Shown here in pieces: positions 54,650 to 64,000 of a DNA stretch of 64,000 bases. The position numbers and the translations under genes are program-made. The notes under the pieces were generated by a model. That model searched no databases and had not been told where the DNA came from. It was given only the letters and a program-made list of their open reading frames with translations. Each line of letters begins with the position of its first letter. Positions within the stretch are counted from its first letter, which is position 1. The stretch comes from Aquila chrysaetos chrysaetos (Eukaryota; Chordata; Aves; Accipitriformes; Accipitridae), in the NCBI RefSeq assembly GCF_900496995.4, contig NC_044019.1, forward strand, positions 4,623,501 through 4,687,500. Reading direction: 5' to 3'.

Positions 54650-55430
54650 AGGACCCCCTGTCCCCACGGATCCCTGTCCCCGAGGACTCTTTGTCTCGAA
54701 GCATCCCTCTGCCCGAGGATCCTCATCAGCCCCAAGGGTCTGTGTCCCAAACTATCCCTCTCTCCGAGGGTCTTCGTCCCCAAGGATCCCTGTCGCTGAG
54801 GATCGCCTTCCCTCGGGGTCCCTGTCCCCGAGGTCCCCGGGCTTAAGGTCTCCGTCCCCAAGGGTCTCACTCCCCAGGGATCCCTGTCCCAAAGGATCCC
54901 ACTCCCCAAGGATCCCTGTCCCAAAGGATCCCTATCCCACGGGATCCTCATCCCCAAGGATCCTGTCCCAAAGCGCCTCGCTCCTGAGGATCCCATCCCA
55001 AAGGATCCCTGTCCCAAAGGATCCCTATCCCACGGGATCCTCATCCCCAAGGATCCTGTCCCAAAGCGCCTCGCTCCTGAGGATCCCATCCCAAAGGATC
55101 CCTGTCCCCAAGGGTCCCCATTCCAAAGGATACCCATCCCTGAGGATCCACCATCGCCAAGGATCCCTGCCCCAAATGATCCCCACCTCCAAGGATCCCT
55201 GTCCCCAAGCGTCCCCATTCCAAAGGATACCCATCCCTGAGGATCCACCATCGCCAAGGATCCCTGCCCCAAATGATCCCCACCTCCAAGGATCCCTGTC
55301 CCCAAGCGTCCCCATTCCAAAGGATACCCATCCCTGAGGATCCACCATCGCCAAGGATCCCTGCCCCAAATGATCCCCACCTCCAAGGATCCCTGTCCCC
55401 AAGGGTCCCCATCCCGAGGACCCCCGATCT
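54650..55430. repeat. GGATCC-rich minisatellite with 97-bp and 93-bp higher-order units
   Basis: Built from irregular 20-25-bp elements of the type AAGGATCCCTGTCCC. A 97-bp higher-order unit repeats near-exactly about three times (TTCCAAAGGATACCC starts at 55121, 55218 and 55315). A separate 93-bp unit is duplicated (CCTATCCCACGGG at 54931 and 55024). It flanks the KDF1 promoter. The minus strand stays open for 349 codons, but the Gly/Asp/Trp repeat peptide is a by-product of the array. Confidence 0.9.
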
Positions 55431-58400
55431 GCCCTGCACCATTCCTTGTCATTTTACCCCCCCTGCAGGCAAACCCCCTCCCCGTTCTGCCTGCGCCGGG
55501 CAGCACCTCCCCGCCGAGGGGCATGAAGCAGCAGGCGTGGGGTGGCCAAGTCCGTCCCCATGGAACCTGCACCCCAGGGAGAGCAGCTCGCCTGTGCCTC
55601 CCCGGCTGCTGCCTGCGGTTTTGGGTGCCTCGCTACAGAGTCGTCCACCCCAGGATGAACCTCCACCCACGCCATGCCCAAGTGCTTCGACGCCCCCAAA
55701 GCCTTTGGCCACCCCTCCTACCACCCAGCCCTGCTCTCCCGCCCGGCCGCAGCTGCAGAAGGACCTGCACCCTTCGTGGGGGGTGATTTCACCCTCTCTG
55801 CTCCGCACCCTGCAAAGCAACAATGTCGTCCGTCCCTTCTCCTGCTGGCACCGGTTGTTTCTGTTCCCCTGGGGACAGCGGTGGCACGGGGGTGGGACGC
55901 GTGCTGCACGGATGCCCAGCGCTCCCCAGGCACGACGGCTGCTGGGCTCAGCCAGTCCTGTTTGCTGCCGCTCGGTGACTCAGTGGTTCTCTCCAAAGAG
56001 CTGGTGATTCACCTCTTGGGGGGTCGAATCCTTCCCCAAAGGTTCGGAGGAAAGGAAGGAAACCAGGAGGGAAAGTGGGCAGCAGGGCAGGCAGGGAAGG
56101 AGCCCAGAAGAACCACAGCACGCACTGAGGCTGCAGCCGGAGTGGCAGCCGCTCAGCTCAGATGCACCAACCGGTTTCCGAGAGGAAAGAGGAAAGAGAG
56201 AAATCAATTTAAAGGATGGTGCCAGTGCCAAGAAGCTCATTCCTTCTCTAAAGGGCACAAAGACCGTGTTTATTTATTTAAGCCTCTGGCACAGGAATGC
56301 CATACTTAATTCCAGCCGGTGTCATTCCCCTGGCCGGGCTTTCATTTGTGTATAACTCAAAGCAGTGCTTGGAAATGCATTGTCTCCTTCTCCGCCAGGT
56401 GCCTTGAGCACAGATCCCGGCCACGAAACCTCTCCCGGCACTGCCCCATCGAGCCTGGCACTGCCAGGGTGAGCTGAGCAGCATGGTGTGGCCCCCTGAG
56501 CCCAGCACTGTGCTGCTTAATGCCCCTCGGCTCCTGCATTTTCCCCATGCCCCGTCACCTCCCAGCTGAGCTGCCACTGTGTGCCGGGACTCCGGTCCCA
56601 AACGGCTGCTGCCAGCGTTGTCGGGTCCAGGCTGGCGGGACAGGGAGCTGGGTCGACCCAGGATTCCCGGGGCTTAAACCTGAAATCCTGACGCAGGATT
56701 CCTTCCCTTAAACTGGGCCAGGATGAGAGAGCAGCGCCTGGATCCTCCCCCTGCCCTGGTAACTGGGACACCTGGGGAAAAACTTGCATAGAGACTGGGA
56801 GAGATGACACTAACATTAATTATTTACTGCCTATAATAAGGCTTCACTTTTCTGGAGCACATCCCAACGCGGGGTTTTAAAGAGGCTGGAGATAAGAGGC
56901 CAGCGCACAGCCCTTGGCTATGTCCCCTGGCAGGGCTGCCCTACCCCGGGGCAGATCACGGCCGACACGGGGCTGGCTGCCCGTATCCCTGGGGGAATAC
57001 TGGGGACCAGCACCGGGGGCCAGCTGTGGGATGCAGCACGGTGCTCCATCCTGGCGATCGGTGGCTCCATGTGTGGCTGCGGGGTGCAGAGCGTCGCTGC
57101 CAGGGAAGGGAGAAAAACGCTCTCAACCAGGCTTTTGCATCAAAGAGGTTTATTCTGAGCGCTGCTAATTGCAGACTCCTCTGCTAAATCATTAATAGCT
57201 CGTCAGCCCAGGCAGAGATCCCGCAGCAGTGCAGGAGGGTTTCTGGGACTCGGGCAGTGACTTACCCTGAGGGGCAGGGGCATTTCTTGTATTTTTCTAT
57301 TATTTGCCTTTACCAGCCTCTGTCTGCTCATCTACCGGGATGTGCTGTGGCTGGCTGGGACGGCCTGGGGACACAGCCACTGCGGGGGCTCAGCGACACC
57401 CTCAGCCTCACTGGCCAATGTCCCCAGCCCATCTGACCCCTTCTTATTTCTTAAACTCATGTCCAGGCACAGCTGCTCCCCGTTTCCATTTCCTTTTCTC
57501 ACCCTGGACCAGGGACTGGAGCTGGGAAGATGACGAGCAGCACAGACCTGGGGAGTGACCCAAAAAAGCAATTATTTTATGAACAGGTGACTGATGGAGC
57601 AGGCACCTCCAGAGGTCCCTCCAACCTCACCAATTCGGAGGTTTCACTTTGGGGGAACGGGGGAAGTTCACTGCAAGACAGGCCCTTTCCCCCTTTGGGG
57701 GTAACCTTGGGGGTCCAGGTTCCACCAAAGCAGAGCAAAAAATCAGAGAGGAGGATGTTCTGTTTAATACCTGCCTGTCGCCACAGTTTCTTTGGGTTGG
57801 AGGCGGAGGGAGCAAGAGCAGATCTTTGACCCTGAACCTACGGTGGAGCAACACCCCTCAAATCCCCAAACCCCTTTTTATAGCAGCATTTGCATTGGAT
57901 ACATGAAGATGGCTCAGCCCGGACTTCAGCTTTCCTACAGCCTGAAATGCAGCCTGCAGAGGTTAAGCAAATGTCACGGCCGTGTCTCTGACACCGGGCA
58001 GTGGAGATGCAGTGGGTGCCGCTGGATGGGCAGGGAAGGGATGAGCAGGCAGCGGGGGCCTGGAGCAGTGACGCAGCAGTCTCTGATGCTGCTCCGGTGT
58101 CTGGCAGACGTGTGGCAGCGCTGGCAAGAGCAGGAATGCGACGCAAAGCACAAGAGACGGGGTTTTTTTTCCCCATAAGGTAAGGAAAGCAGAGCTGCCA
58201 CCAGCCCACGTGGGGTGGGGGTGACATCCACCGCAAGCCTGGACGTGGCTCTGCCTGGAACTGTTTTAGGCTGGGTGTTTGTTTTTTTTTGGCTTAGACT
58301 TTTGCTCCTGTCTAGGGGTGGGATCAGACCTCAGCACCCGGTTCCTATCATCCCTTTTATCTTCTCTGCTGCTCTGATGTGAAACACAAGCAGGCTTTAC

Positions 58401-59115
58401 CCCACACACCTATGTGAAGATGCAGTGATACCCCACACGCCGAGTGTGACGTCCTGGCATGAGGAACCCCCAAAAACAGGCTCCTTGGGGGGAGCAAGGT
58501 GACAGCGGTACCCTCTCGCTCCAGCTCCCTCCCCGTGCAGTCTCGGCCCACTCTCAGCTCTATTAACGCCATCTTAAATGATAATGACTTTGGCAGCGAC
58601 GCAACCAAGGACATGCTGTCCTAGTGCCACGTCCCCTGCACCCCAAGGCCGGGACACCCCAGCCACAGCCCTAGGGGGTGGAACAGGGGCTGCCCCTGCC
58701 CTTTTCCCTACCCCAGGCTGGCTGCTGGGGCACCAGCATCCCCCAACCAGCACCAGGAGCTTCTTAAGCTGCTTCTCCCAGGGGCTGCAGACATGAAACC
58801 AGCCGTTCCAGTAACCTGTCCCAGTCCAGCCTTTCCCCTTAACCCTTCCCGGTAAATCTCCCCCGTATCCCTTTCCCAGTATCCCCCCCCCCCCGCCATG
58901 CCCCAGCCCAGCCTTTCTCAGTAAGCTTCCCCTAAGCCTTTCCCAATAACCCCTCCAGTAACCCTCTCCCAGTCCAGCCTTTCCCAGTGACCTCCAGTAA
59001 CCCTCCCAGCCTTTCCCAGTGACTCCCCCTCCCCAGCTCCGCATTTCCCAGCGACACACCCCCCCCCCCCCCCCCCCCCCCCGGCCAAGTGATGGCAGTT
59101 TTCCAGCGCCACGAA
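55431..59115. other. Intergenic, KDF1-TRNP1; no gene seen
   Basis: GC-rich sequence without a recognisable exon. It ends in a run of 34 C at 59059-59092. A ladder of CCTTTCCCAGTAA-like elements (58800-59050) forms a degenerate tandem array of roughly 20-30-bp units. Confidence 0.55.
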
Positions 59116-59117
59116 CC

Positions 59118-59795
59118 GCTAACGCCACTGGCCGGGCCGTACCGATCCCGGACCCGTGCCGGTGCCAGTACTGGGTGCCATGCCATACCGAGCTGTACCG
59201 AGCCCGGTGCCGGTACTGAGCCCGGACCCGTGCCGGTGCCAGTACCGGGTGCCATGCCATACTGAGCTGTACCAAGACCGGTGCCGGTACTGAGCCCGGA
59301 CCCGTGCCGGTGCCAGTACGGGGTGCCATGCCATACTGAGCTGTACCAAGACCGGTGCCGGTACTGAGCCCGGACCCGTGCCGGTGCCAGTACCGGGTGC
59401 CATGCCATGCCGAGCTGTACCAAGACCGGTGCCGGTACTGAGCCCGGACCCGTGCCGGTGCCAGTACCGGGTGCCGTGCCACACCGAGCTGTACCGAGCC
59501 CAGTGCGGATACCAATCCCGGACCCGTGCCGGTGCCAGGACCGGGTGCTGTGCCATGCCGAGCTGTACCAAGACCGGTGCCGGTACTGAGCCCGGACCCG
59601 TGCCGGTGCCAGTACCGGGTGCCGTGCCACACCGAGCTGTACCGAGCCCAGTGTGGATACCAATCCCGGACCCGTGCCGGTGCCAGGACCGGGTGCCGTG
59701 CCATGCCGAGCTGTACCAAGCCCGGTGCGGGTACCGATCCCAGACCCGTGCCGGTGCCAGTACCGACCCATACCGAGCCCGAGCATCCCCCGCCA
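59118..59795. repeat. Exact 74-bp-period GC-rich minisatellite, about nine copies
   Basis: GACCCGTGCC starts at 59151, 59225, 59299, 59373, 59447, 59521, 59595, 59669 and 59743, every step exactly 74 bp, so there has been no net indel. Units differ by scattered substitutions and fall into at least two types: those with GGTGCCGGTACTGAGCCC and those with GTGCGGATACCAATCCC or GTGTGGATACCAATCCC. Since 74 is not a multiple of three, the apparent long frames here cycle through three readings and are not genes. It ends about 170 bp before the TRNP1 coding start. Confidence 0.97.
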
Positions 59796-59799
59796 GGGC

Positions 59800-59963
59800 T
59801 GTACCGTACCGGGCCGGGGTCGCACTCCCTCCCCCCCTTCCCCCTTCCCCGTGCCGGTGCGGACCCGGTGCCGGAGCCGCCCCCGGCGGGGCCGAGCCGC
59901 CCGGAGCCGGCACCGCCCCCGGGCTATATATCCTCGCCGCGGCGCTCCCCGGTTCCCGTTCCC
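59800..59963 (+). promoter_or_regulatory. TRNP1: TRNP1 promoter with TATA box
   Basis: CTATATATCC at 59924-59933 is a clear TATA element in otherwise GC-rich sequence. It lies only about 35 bp before the ATG, so initiation 25-32 bp downstream would leave a 5' UTR of about 10 nt or fall close to the start codon. Confidence 0.6.
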
Positions 59964-60518
59964 ATGGCGGCGGCGGCAGCGGCGGCGGCTCCATCATCTC
60001 CGCGTCCTGCTGCGGACGGCGAGCAAAGCCCCGATCGCGGCGGTACCACCACCACCACCACCACCGGTACCACCGGCAACACCACCACCAGCGGCGGCAA
60101 CAACAACAACAGCGGCGGCGGCAGCAACAACAGCCCCGGGTCGGTGGAGCTGGCGGCGGCGCGGCGACGGCTGGTGGCGGCCGAGGGTCGCCGTCGGGCT
60201 GCGGCGGAACTGGAAGGCCGGGTCCGGCAGGTTCACTGCGCCCTGCGGCACGCCGAGCTCCGCCTGGCCGCCCGAGCCGAGGCCTTGGGCCGCTTAGGAG
60301 CCGGCGTGGCCCAGGCCCAGCTGGCTTTGGCCGCTCAGAGCCAGCGGTTGCAGAAGGGGCTTCGCCGCCGCCCCCGCCCCCGGCCCGCCGCGTTTTTGGC
60401 CGCCGCCCGAGCCCTCCGTAGCTGCGTTCCCTGGGCCCCCCCGGCCCGGTCCCGCGGGGCCGCTTCACCGGCGGCCGTTGCCCGTCGCTTGCCCGCCGCG
60501 CCCCGCAGTCCTGCCTAG
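59964..60518 (+). CDS. TRNP1: TMF1-regulated nuclear protein 1 (bird orthologue)
   Basis: A single coding exon of 184 residues; human TRNP1 is 227. TRNP1 is a DNA-associated nuclear protein that controls neural progenitor self-renewal and cortical expansion in mammals and forms nuclear condensates. The central alpha-helical region from about residue 62 is clear: VELAAARRRLVAAEGRRRAA, AELEGRVRQVHCALRHAELR and LGRLGAGVAQAQLALAAQSQ, corresponding to ELAEARRRLLEVEGRRRLVS and SGGVAQAELYLAAHGSRLKK in human as I recall it. An Arg-rich basic stretch (LQKGLRRRPRPRP) and CVPWAPPARSRG follow, as CVPWG does in human. The N-terminus is different: eight alanines, then a Thr run, Asn run and Gly/Ser/Asn-rich stretch. 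Synteny after KDF1 supports orthology. The frame is open upstream, but that part lies in the promoter and minisatellite; the ATG at 59964 is the first credible start. Confidence 0.9.
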   Translation: MAAAAAAAAPSSPRPAADGEQSPDRGGTTTTTTTGTTGNTTTSGGNNNNSGGGSNNSPGSVELAAARRRLVAAEGRRRAAAELEGRVRQVHCALRHAELRLAARAEALGRLGAGVAQAQLALAAQSQRLQKGLRRRPRPRPAAFLAAARALRSCVPWAPPARSRGAASPAAVARRLPAAPRSPA

Positions 60519-61870
60519 GGGGGGGGGGGGGGTTTGGGGATCCTGCAAAGGGCTTGCGGGTACTTGAGGGGGGGTCCTGGGGAGTCCGATGGGTTGGGAG
60601 GACCCGGGGCGGGACGGGACACGGATCCTGCAGGGTTTGGGGGACCCCAAGGGATGGGGGGATGCTGGGGTCCTTGAGGGGGTCCCGAGGAGTCTGATGG
60701 GTTGGGAGCCTGCAGGGTTTGGGGGTCCCGGGGCAGGAGGGGAAACACAGACTCTTTAAGGTTTGGGGGTTCCCAAGGGGTGGGGGGACCCAGCAGGGTC
60801 TGGAGTCCTTGAGGGGGTCCTGGGGAGTGTGATGGCTTGGGGTCCTGCAGGGTTTGGGAGTCCTAGGGGAATCCTGCAGGGTGTTAGGGGTCTGGGGGAC
60901 CCTATGGGGTAGGGGGACCCAGCGGGATCTGGGGCCTTTTAGAGGGTCCAGGGGAGTCTGATGGGTTGGGACCCTGCAGGGTTTGGGGGTCCTAGGGGGT
61001 GGGGGGAGATGGACCCTGCAGGGTTTAGGGGATCCCAAGCGGTGGGGAGACCCAGAAGGGTCTGGGGTCCTGGGGAGTCTGATGGGCTGGGACCCTGCAG
61101 GGTTTGGGGGTCCTAGGGAGGACGACAGACCCTGCAAGGTTTGGAGGATCCCAAGCGGTGGGGAGACCCAGCGGGGTCTGGCGTCCTTGAGGGGGTCCTG
61201 GGGAGTCTGATGGGCTGGGACCCTGCAGGGTTTGGGAATCCTGGGTGGACCTTGTTGGGCGTGAGGGGTCTGGGGGACCCTATGGGGTGGGGGGACCCAG
61301 CGGGATCTGGGGTCCTTTAGAGGGTCTTGGGGAGCCTGATGAATTTGAGACCTGTGAGTTTGGGGGTCCTAGGGGAATCCTGCAGGGTGTGAGGGGTCTG
61401 CGGGACCTTGGGGGGACCCAGCAGGATCTGGGGAATCTGATGGGCTTGGACCCGACAGGTTTGGGGGCCTCAGAAGGATCCTGCAGGGCATGAGGAATCT
61501 GGGGGACCCAGCAGGGTCTGGGGACCTCAGCAATGGCCTGAGCGGTCTGATGGGGGGAGACCCTGTGGGGTCTGGGGTATTTGGGGTTCCTTAGGGGACC
61601 CTGTGGGATTGGGGCACTCCAGGGAACCCAGCAGGGTCTGGGGACCTTGGGGTGCCCTGAGGAATCTGGGGGGGGAACCTGGGGGTTTGAGGTGCTTGAA
61701 GGACCCTGCAGGATCAGGGATCCAGGGGTGTGCAGTGAGCTGGCAGAGGTGGGGGGGGGCGGTGAGTTTGGGGGACCCAGCAGGGTCTGGGAACCCCCAT
61801 GGGCTTGGGAGACCCCGCAGGGTCTGGGGTCCCTGGAGGATCTTGCCAGGTCTGGGGGTGTTTATAGGGG
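60519..61870. repeat. Decayed GC-rich tandem repeat downstream of TRNP1, period about 110-140 bp
   Basis: GAGTCTGATGGGYTGGGACC recurs near 60577, 60688, 60826, 60953, 61075 and 61203, alternating with GGGGGACCCAGCAGGGTCTGG and CCTGCAGGGTTTGGGGGTCC. Spacing varies and indels are frequent, unlike the 74-bp array upstream. It probably lies in the TRNP1 3' UTR or the start of an intron. It opens with a G run at 60519-60532. Confidence 0.85.
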
Positions 61871-64000
61871 AATCTGCTGTCAGCACCCCCAGCCCACTCT
61901 GGGGTTCAGAGGCAGCAGGTTCAGGGCAGCCACTCTGGGGCAGGACCCCTTCTCTGTCCCTGTCCCTTCCCACTGACCCCCGGGAAGGGTCCCCGAGACC
62001 TTGGGCCAGCAAGATGCTGCTGGGACTGTGCCTCACGCTGGGGCTTGGCTGCAGCTTTGACGTGCCCCTGTGCAAGTCTCAGTGGGGGAATCAAGCAGGC
62101 TTGGGGTCACCCCACTTCCACCATCCCCAGACAGCGATTTTGGCTCCAGACTGTGCACCCCTACGGGGGCAGAGAGCAGAAGAGGACTGGTCCTCGCAAT
62201 GGCACTGGCACCATTTGCCTCCCACTAAGCTGGATTTTTGGGACTGCTTTGACGACTGACGAGGCGGGTGACACTTGAAGCCTTCCCGCGCTTCCAGCAA
62301 GAGTCCTTGGACACCCCAAAAGCCACCCTGCAGCAGAGCCTGTCGCTGTGGGCACTGCAGGGACGAGAAGGCACGAGGAGGTAGAGGTGGGCTCAGGACA
62401 AAGCACCCCTCTCTGGGCAGAAGGCTTGTGCAGGACCCCAGCATCACTGTCCCTGTCGCTGTCCCCATCTCTGCCCCACCAGCCCTGAGCTGGCCTCAGG
62501 ATGGAGGGCTTGGACCTGACAGCATCATCCCTTCCCCACCGGGAACTGCAGCGGTTCAGCTGGCAAAGACCTCCGTGAGCCTGCTTCTTTGCCGGACACA
62601 GCTGCAGCGTTCGCCATCCCCAGGTTAATGGCATCCCTCAGCCAAGCCACCGAAATGGGGGCTCGCTTTGCTGCGCCAGGCTTTCGCAGTGGCTTTCCCT
62701 GGAGGCTGCACAAATCCCTCCCTCCTGCTGGAAAATTATAACTCACCCCCCTCCCCTTTTTTTTTTAATTAAAAAAAAAAAACCACTTGATTTGGGCTGG
62801 GGTGGGGGGATTTCACTGACTCATGAATGTGCCGCGACTACCTTGGTGTGAGACAGCAGGTCTGTTGTGTAATCCTTGCTTCTCGCCTCTGCGCCGGCTG
62901 GTGCTGCTGCCGGACTCCTGCCTGCACGGTGCTGCCTGCACTGTGCTGCCTGTGCTCTGCAGAAGGGCACAAGCAGAAGTAAACTTTGATATATTTTATT
63001 CATTACATGCAGTGTCCTTAGGTGCTGGCTGAAATATATCCAAGAGGGTGATTAGAATGGGGATTAGCAAATAAGCCCTGGTAATGGCACATAATTAATA
63101 CCAGAGTGGATTTCTCTGATTATTGATCTCTTCCCTCCTCCGGGTATGTGGGGATGTGGAAAATGTGTTGGGAGCTGCCTGCAGCAGAGTGCCACTGCGA
63201 GTGTCCAGGGTCTCTGCCAGGCACTGCAGATATACATATATATATATATATATATACACGCACACGTACAAATGTATTCTGTCCTGAAAAATTTGTATAA
63301 TGTCACAAATAAGGTACAACTCGCACATGAATCCGTGCAGAAAATGAGTGCCAGAGAAATACTTGAGCTACCAGCATGACTTCACGGTCATGCACTGTGG
63401 GGGGGATGTGCCTTTCTCCTATTAATCCCTGTTTTCAGGCAATTATTTTCGGTTTTGCGCTACCCTACGTGGAGCTCACAGATGCTCTGACACCCCATAC
63501 CTCCTCGATGCTCCCTAATTTCTGCCTTTCACTACATTGCTGCCCACTGGAGGGTTTGCCATGCGTGCACAGCCATAATCCCAACCAGGAGGTGATTCCC
63601 TGAGCCGGGTGGGGAGTTTGCTGCTAATAGCAGCTTACAGGTCTCAGCCAGGAGAAGGGACACATTATCTCTCCCAGGCTTTCAATTAATGGTATGAAAT
63701 GCACAGCTTGGGCTTAAATCCCTTGATTTTTTTCCCTCCCTGGTGATTATTTGCAAATCAGCTTTTGACCTGATTAGAGCAGAACCTACTTAAAGGAACT
63801 GCAGGGAAAGACCTTAAAAAAAAAAAAAAATCAACTCCATTAAACCAGTAAGACCAAATCATTCAAAATCCTTTGATGTGACGGTTCCTCCCCACCCTTC
63901 GGTCTCGGTAAGGTTACTGTCTCATCACACTTTGTATTCCTGCAGTATCTTTAGCTGGTACGTGACATCTGTTACAATTCACAAGCTTATTCCCATTTTC
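61871..64000. other. Downstream of TRNP1; no coding exon seen
   Basis: May contain TRNP1 3' UTR or a noncoding 3' exon; the nearest poly(A)-like signal is ATTAAA at 62767, in a T/A-rich patch. A (TA)n microsatellite lies at 63229-63256. By synteny the next gene would be TENT5B, but I recognise none of its exons here. Confidence 0.45.
63229..63256. repeat. (TA)n microsatellite
   Basis: A run of TA dinucleotides with one CA interruption near its start, followed by CACGCACACG. Confidence 0.9.

Noticed and set aside
54523-55572. 349-codon minus-strand open frame rich in GDRDPW-like repeats
   Set aside because: It is a by-product of the GGATCC minisatellite; no conserved domain and no splice or start context.
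59526-59963. In-frame upstream extension of TRNP1 to an ATG at 59526
   Set aside because: The extension runs through the minisatellite and the TATA box; the conserved protein begins after the ATG at 59964.
59119-61137. 672-codon open frame on the minus strand over TRNP1 and its flanking repeats
   Set aside because: It is antisense to TRNP1 and made of the 74-bp array and the downstream repeat; the peptide is Pro/Arg/Gly low-complexity with no family match.
61900-64000. TENT5B exons expected by synteny
   Set aside because: No conserved nucleotidyltransferase segment is recognisable on either strand; the gene probably lies beyond the window.

Overview
This window looks like a gene-dense, GC-rich stretch of a bird genome, probably a microchromosome. 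The basis is short introns, CpG-rich promoters, many long C/G homopolymers, GC-rich minisatellites, and a CR1 LINE remnant instead of Alu/L1-type repeats. The gene order ZDHHC18 - SFN - GPN2 - GPATCH3 - NR0B2 - NUDC - KDF1 - TRNP1 is the same as I recall for human 1p36.11. Family comparisons are from memory; no search was run.

Layout. 1-5.9 kb: the last two coding exons and a long 3' UTR of ZDHHC18 (+). 8.9-10.35 kb: intronless SFN, 14-3-3 sigma (+). 10.36-15.6 kb: no gene seen. 15.6-21.15 kb: GPN2 (-), five coding exons; its last intron carries the hallmarks of a U12-type (minor spliceosome) intron. 22.05-26.6 kb: GPATCH3 (-), seven coding exons, with a CR1 remnant in intron 2. 28.0-30.5 kb: NR0B2/SHP (-), two exons, TATA promoter. 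31.5-41.1 kb: NUDC (+), nine coding exons, with an RFX X-box and paired CCAAT boxes in its promoter. 46-54.6 kb: KDF1 (-), three coding exons plus an inferred 5' noncoding exon in a CpG island. 59.9-60.5 kb: TRNP1 (+), a single coding exon between two minisatellites. 60.5-64 kb: decayed tandem repeat, then sequence without a recognisable gene.

These are independent housekeeping or tissue genes rather than a pathway cluster, but some links exist. SFN and KDF1 both restrain epidermal proliferation and interact genetically in mouse skin. NUDC (dynein/Hsp90 co-chaperone) and GPN2 (GPN-loop GTPase used in RNA polymerase assembly) both assist protein complexes. NR0B2 and GPATCH3 act in the nucleus as a transcriptional repressor and a G-patch protein.

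Most notable observations: the U12-type GPN2 intron; a near-perfect 35-bp-arm palindrome, each arm carrying a tRNA B-box-like motif, just upstream of GPN2; identical 16-bp CTCF-like cores at the GPN2 and GPATCH3 promoters; an exact 74-bp-period minisatellite abutting TRNP1; and a clear non-mammalian TRNP1 with a divergent N-terminus and a TATA box only about 35 bp before its start codon.
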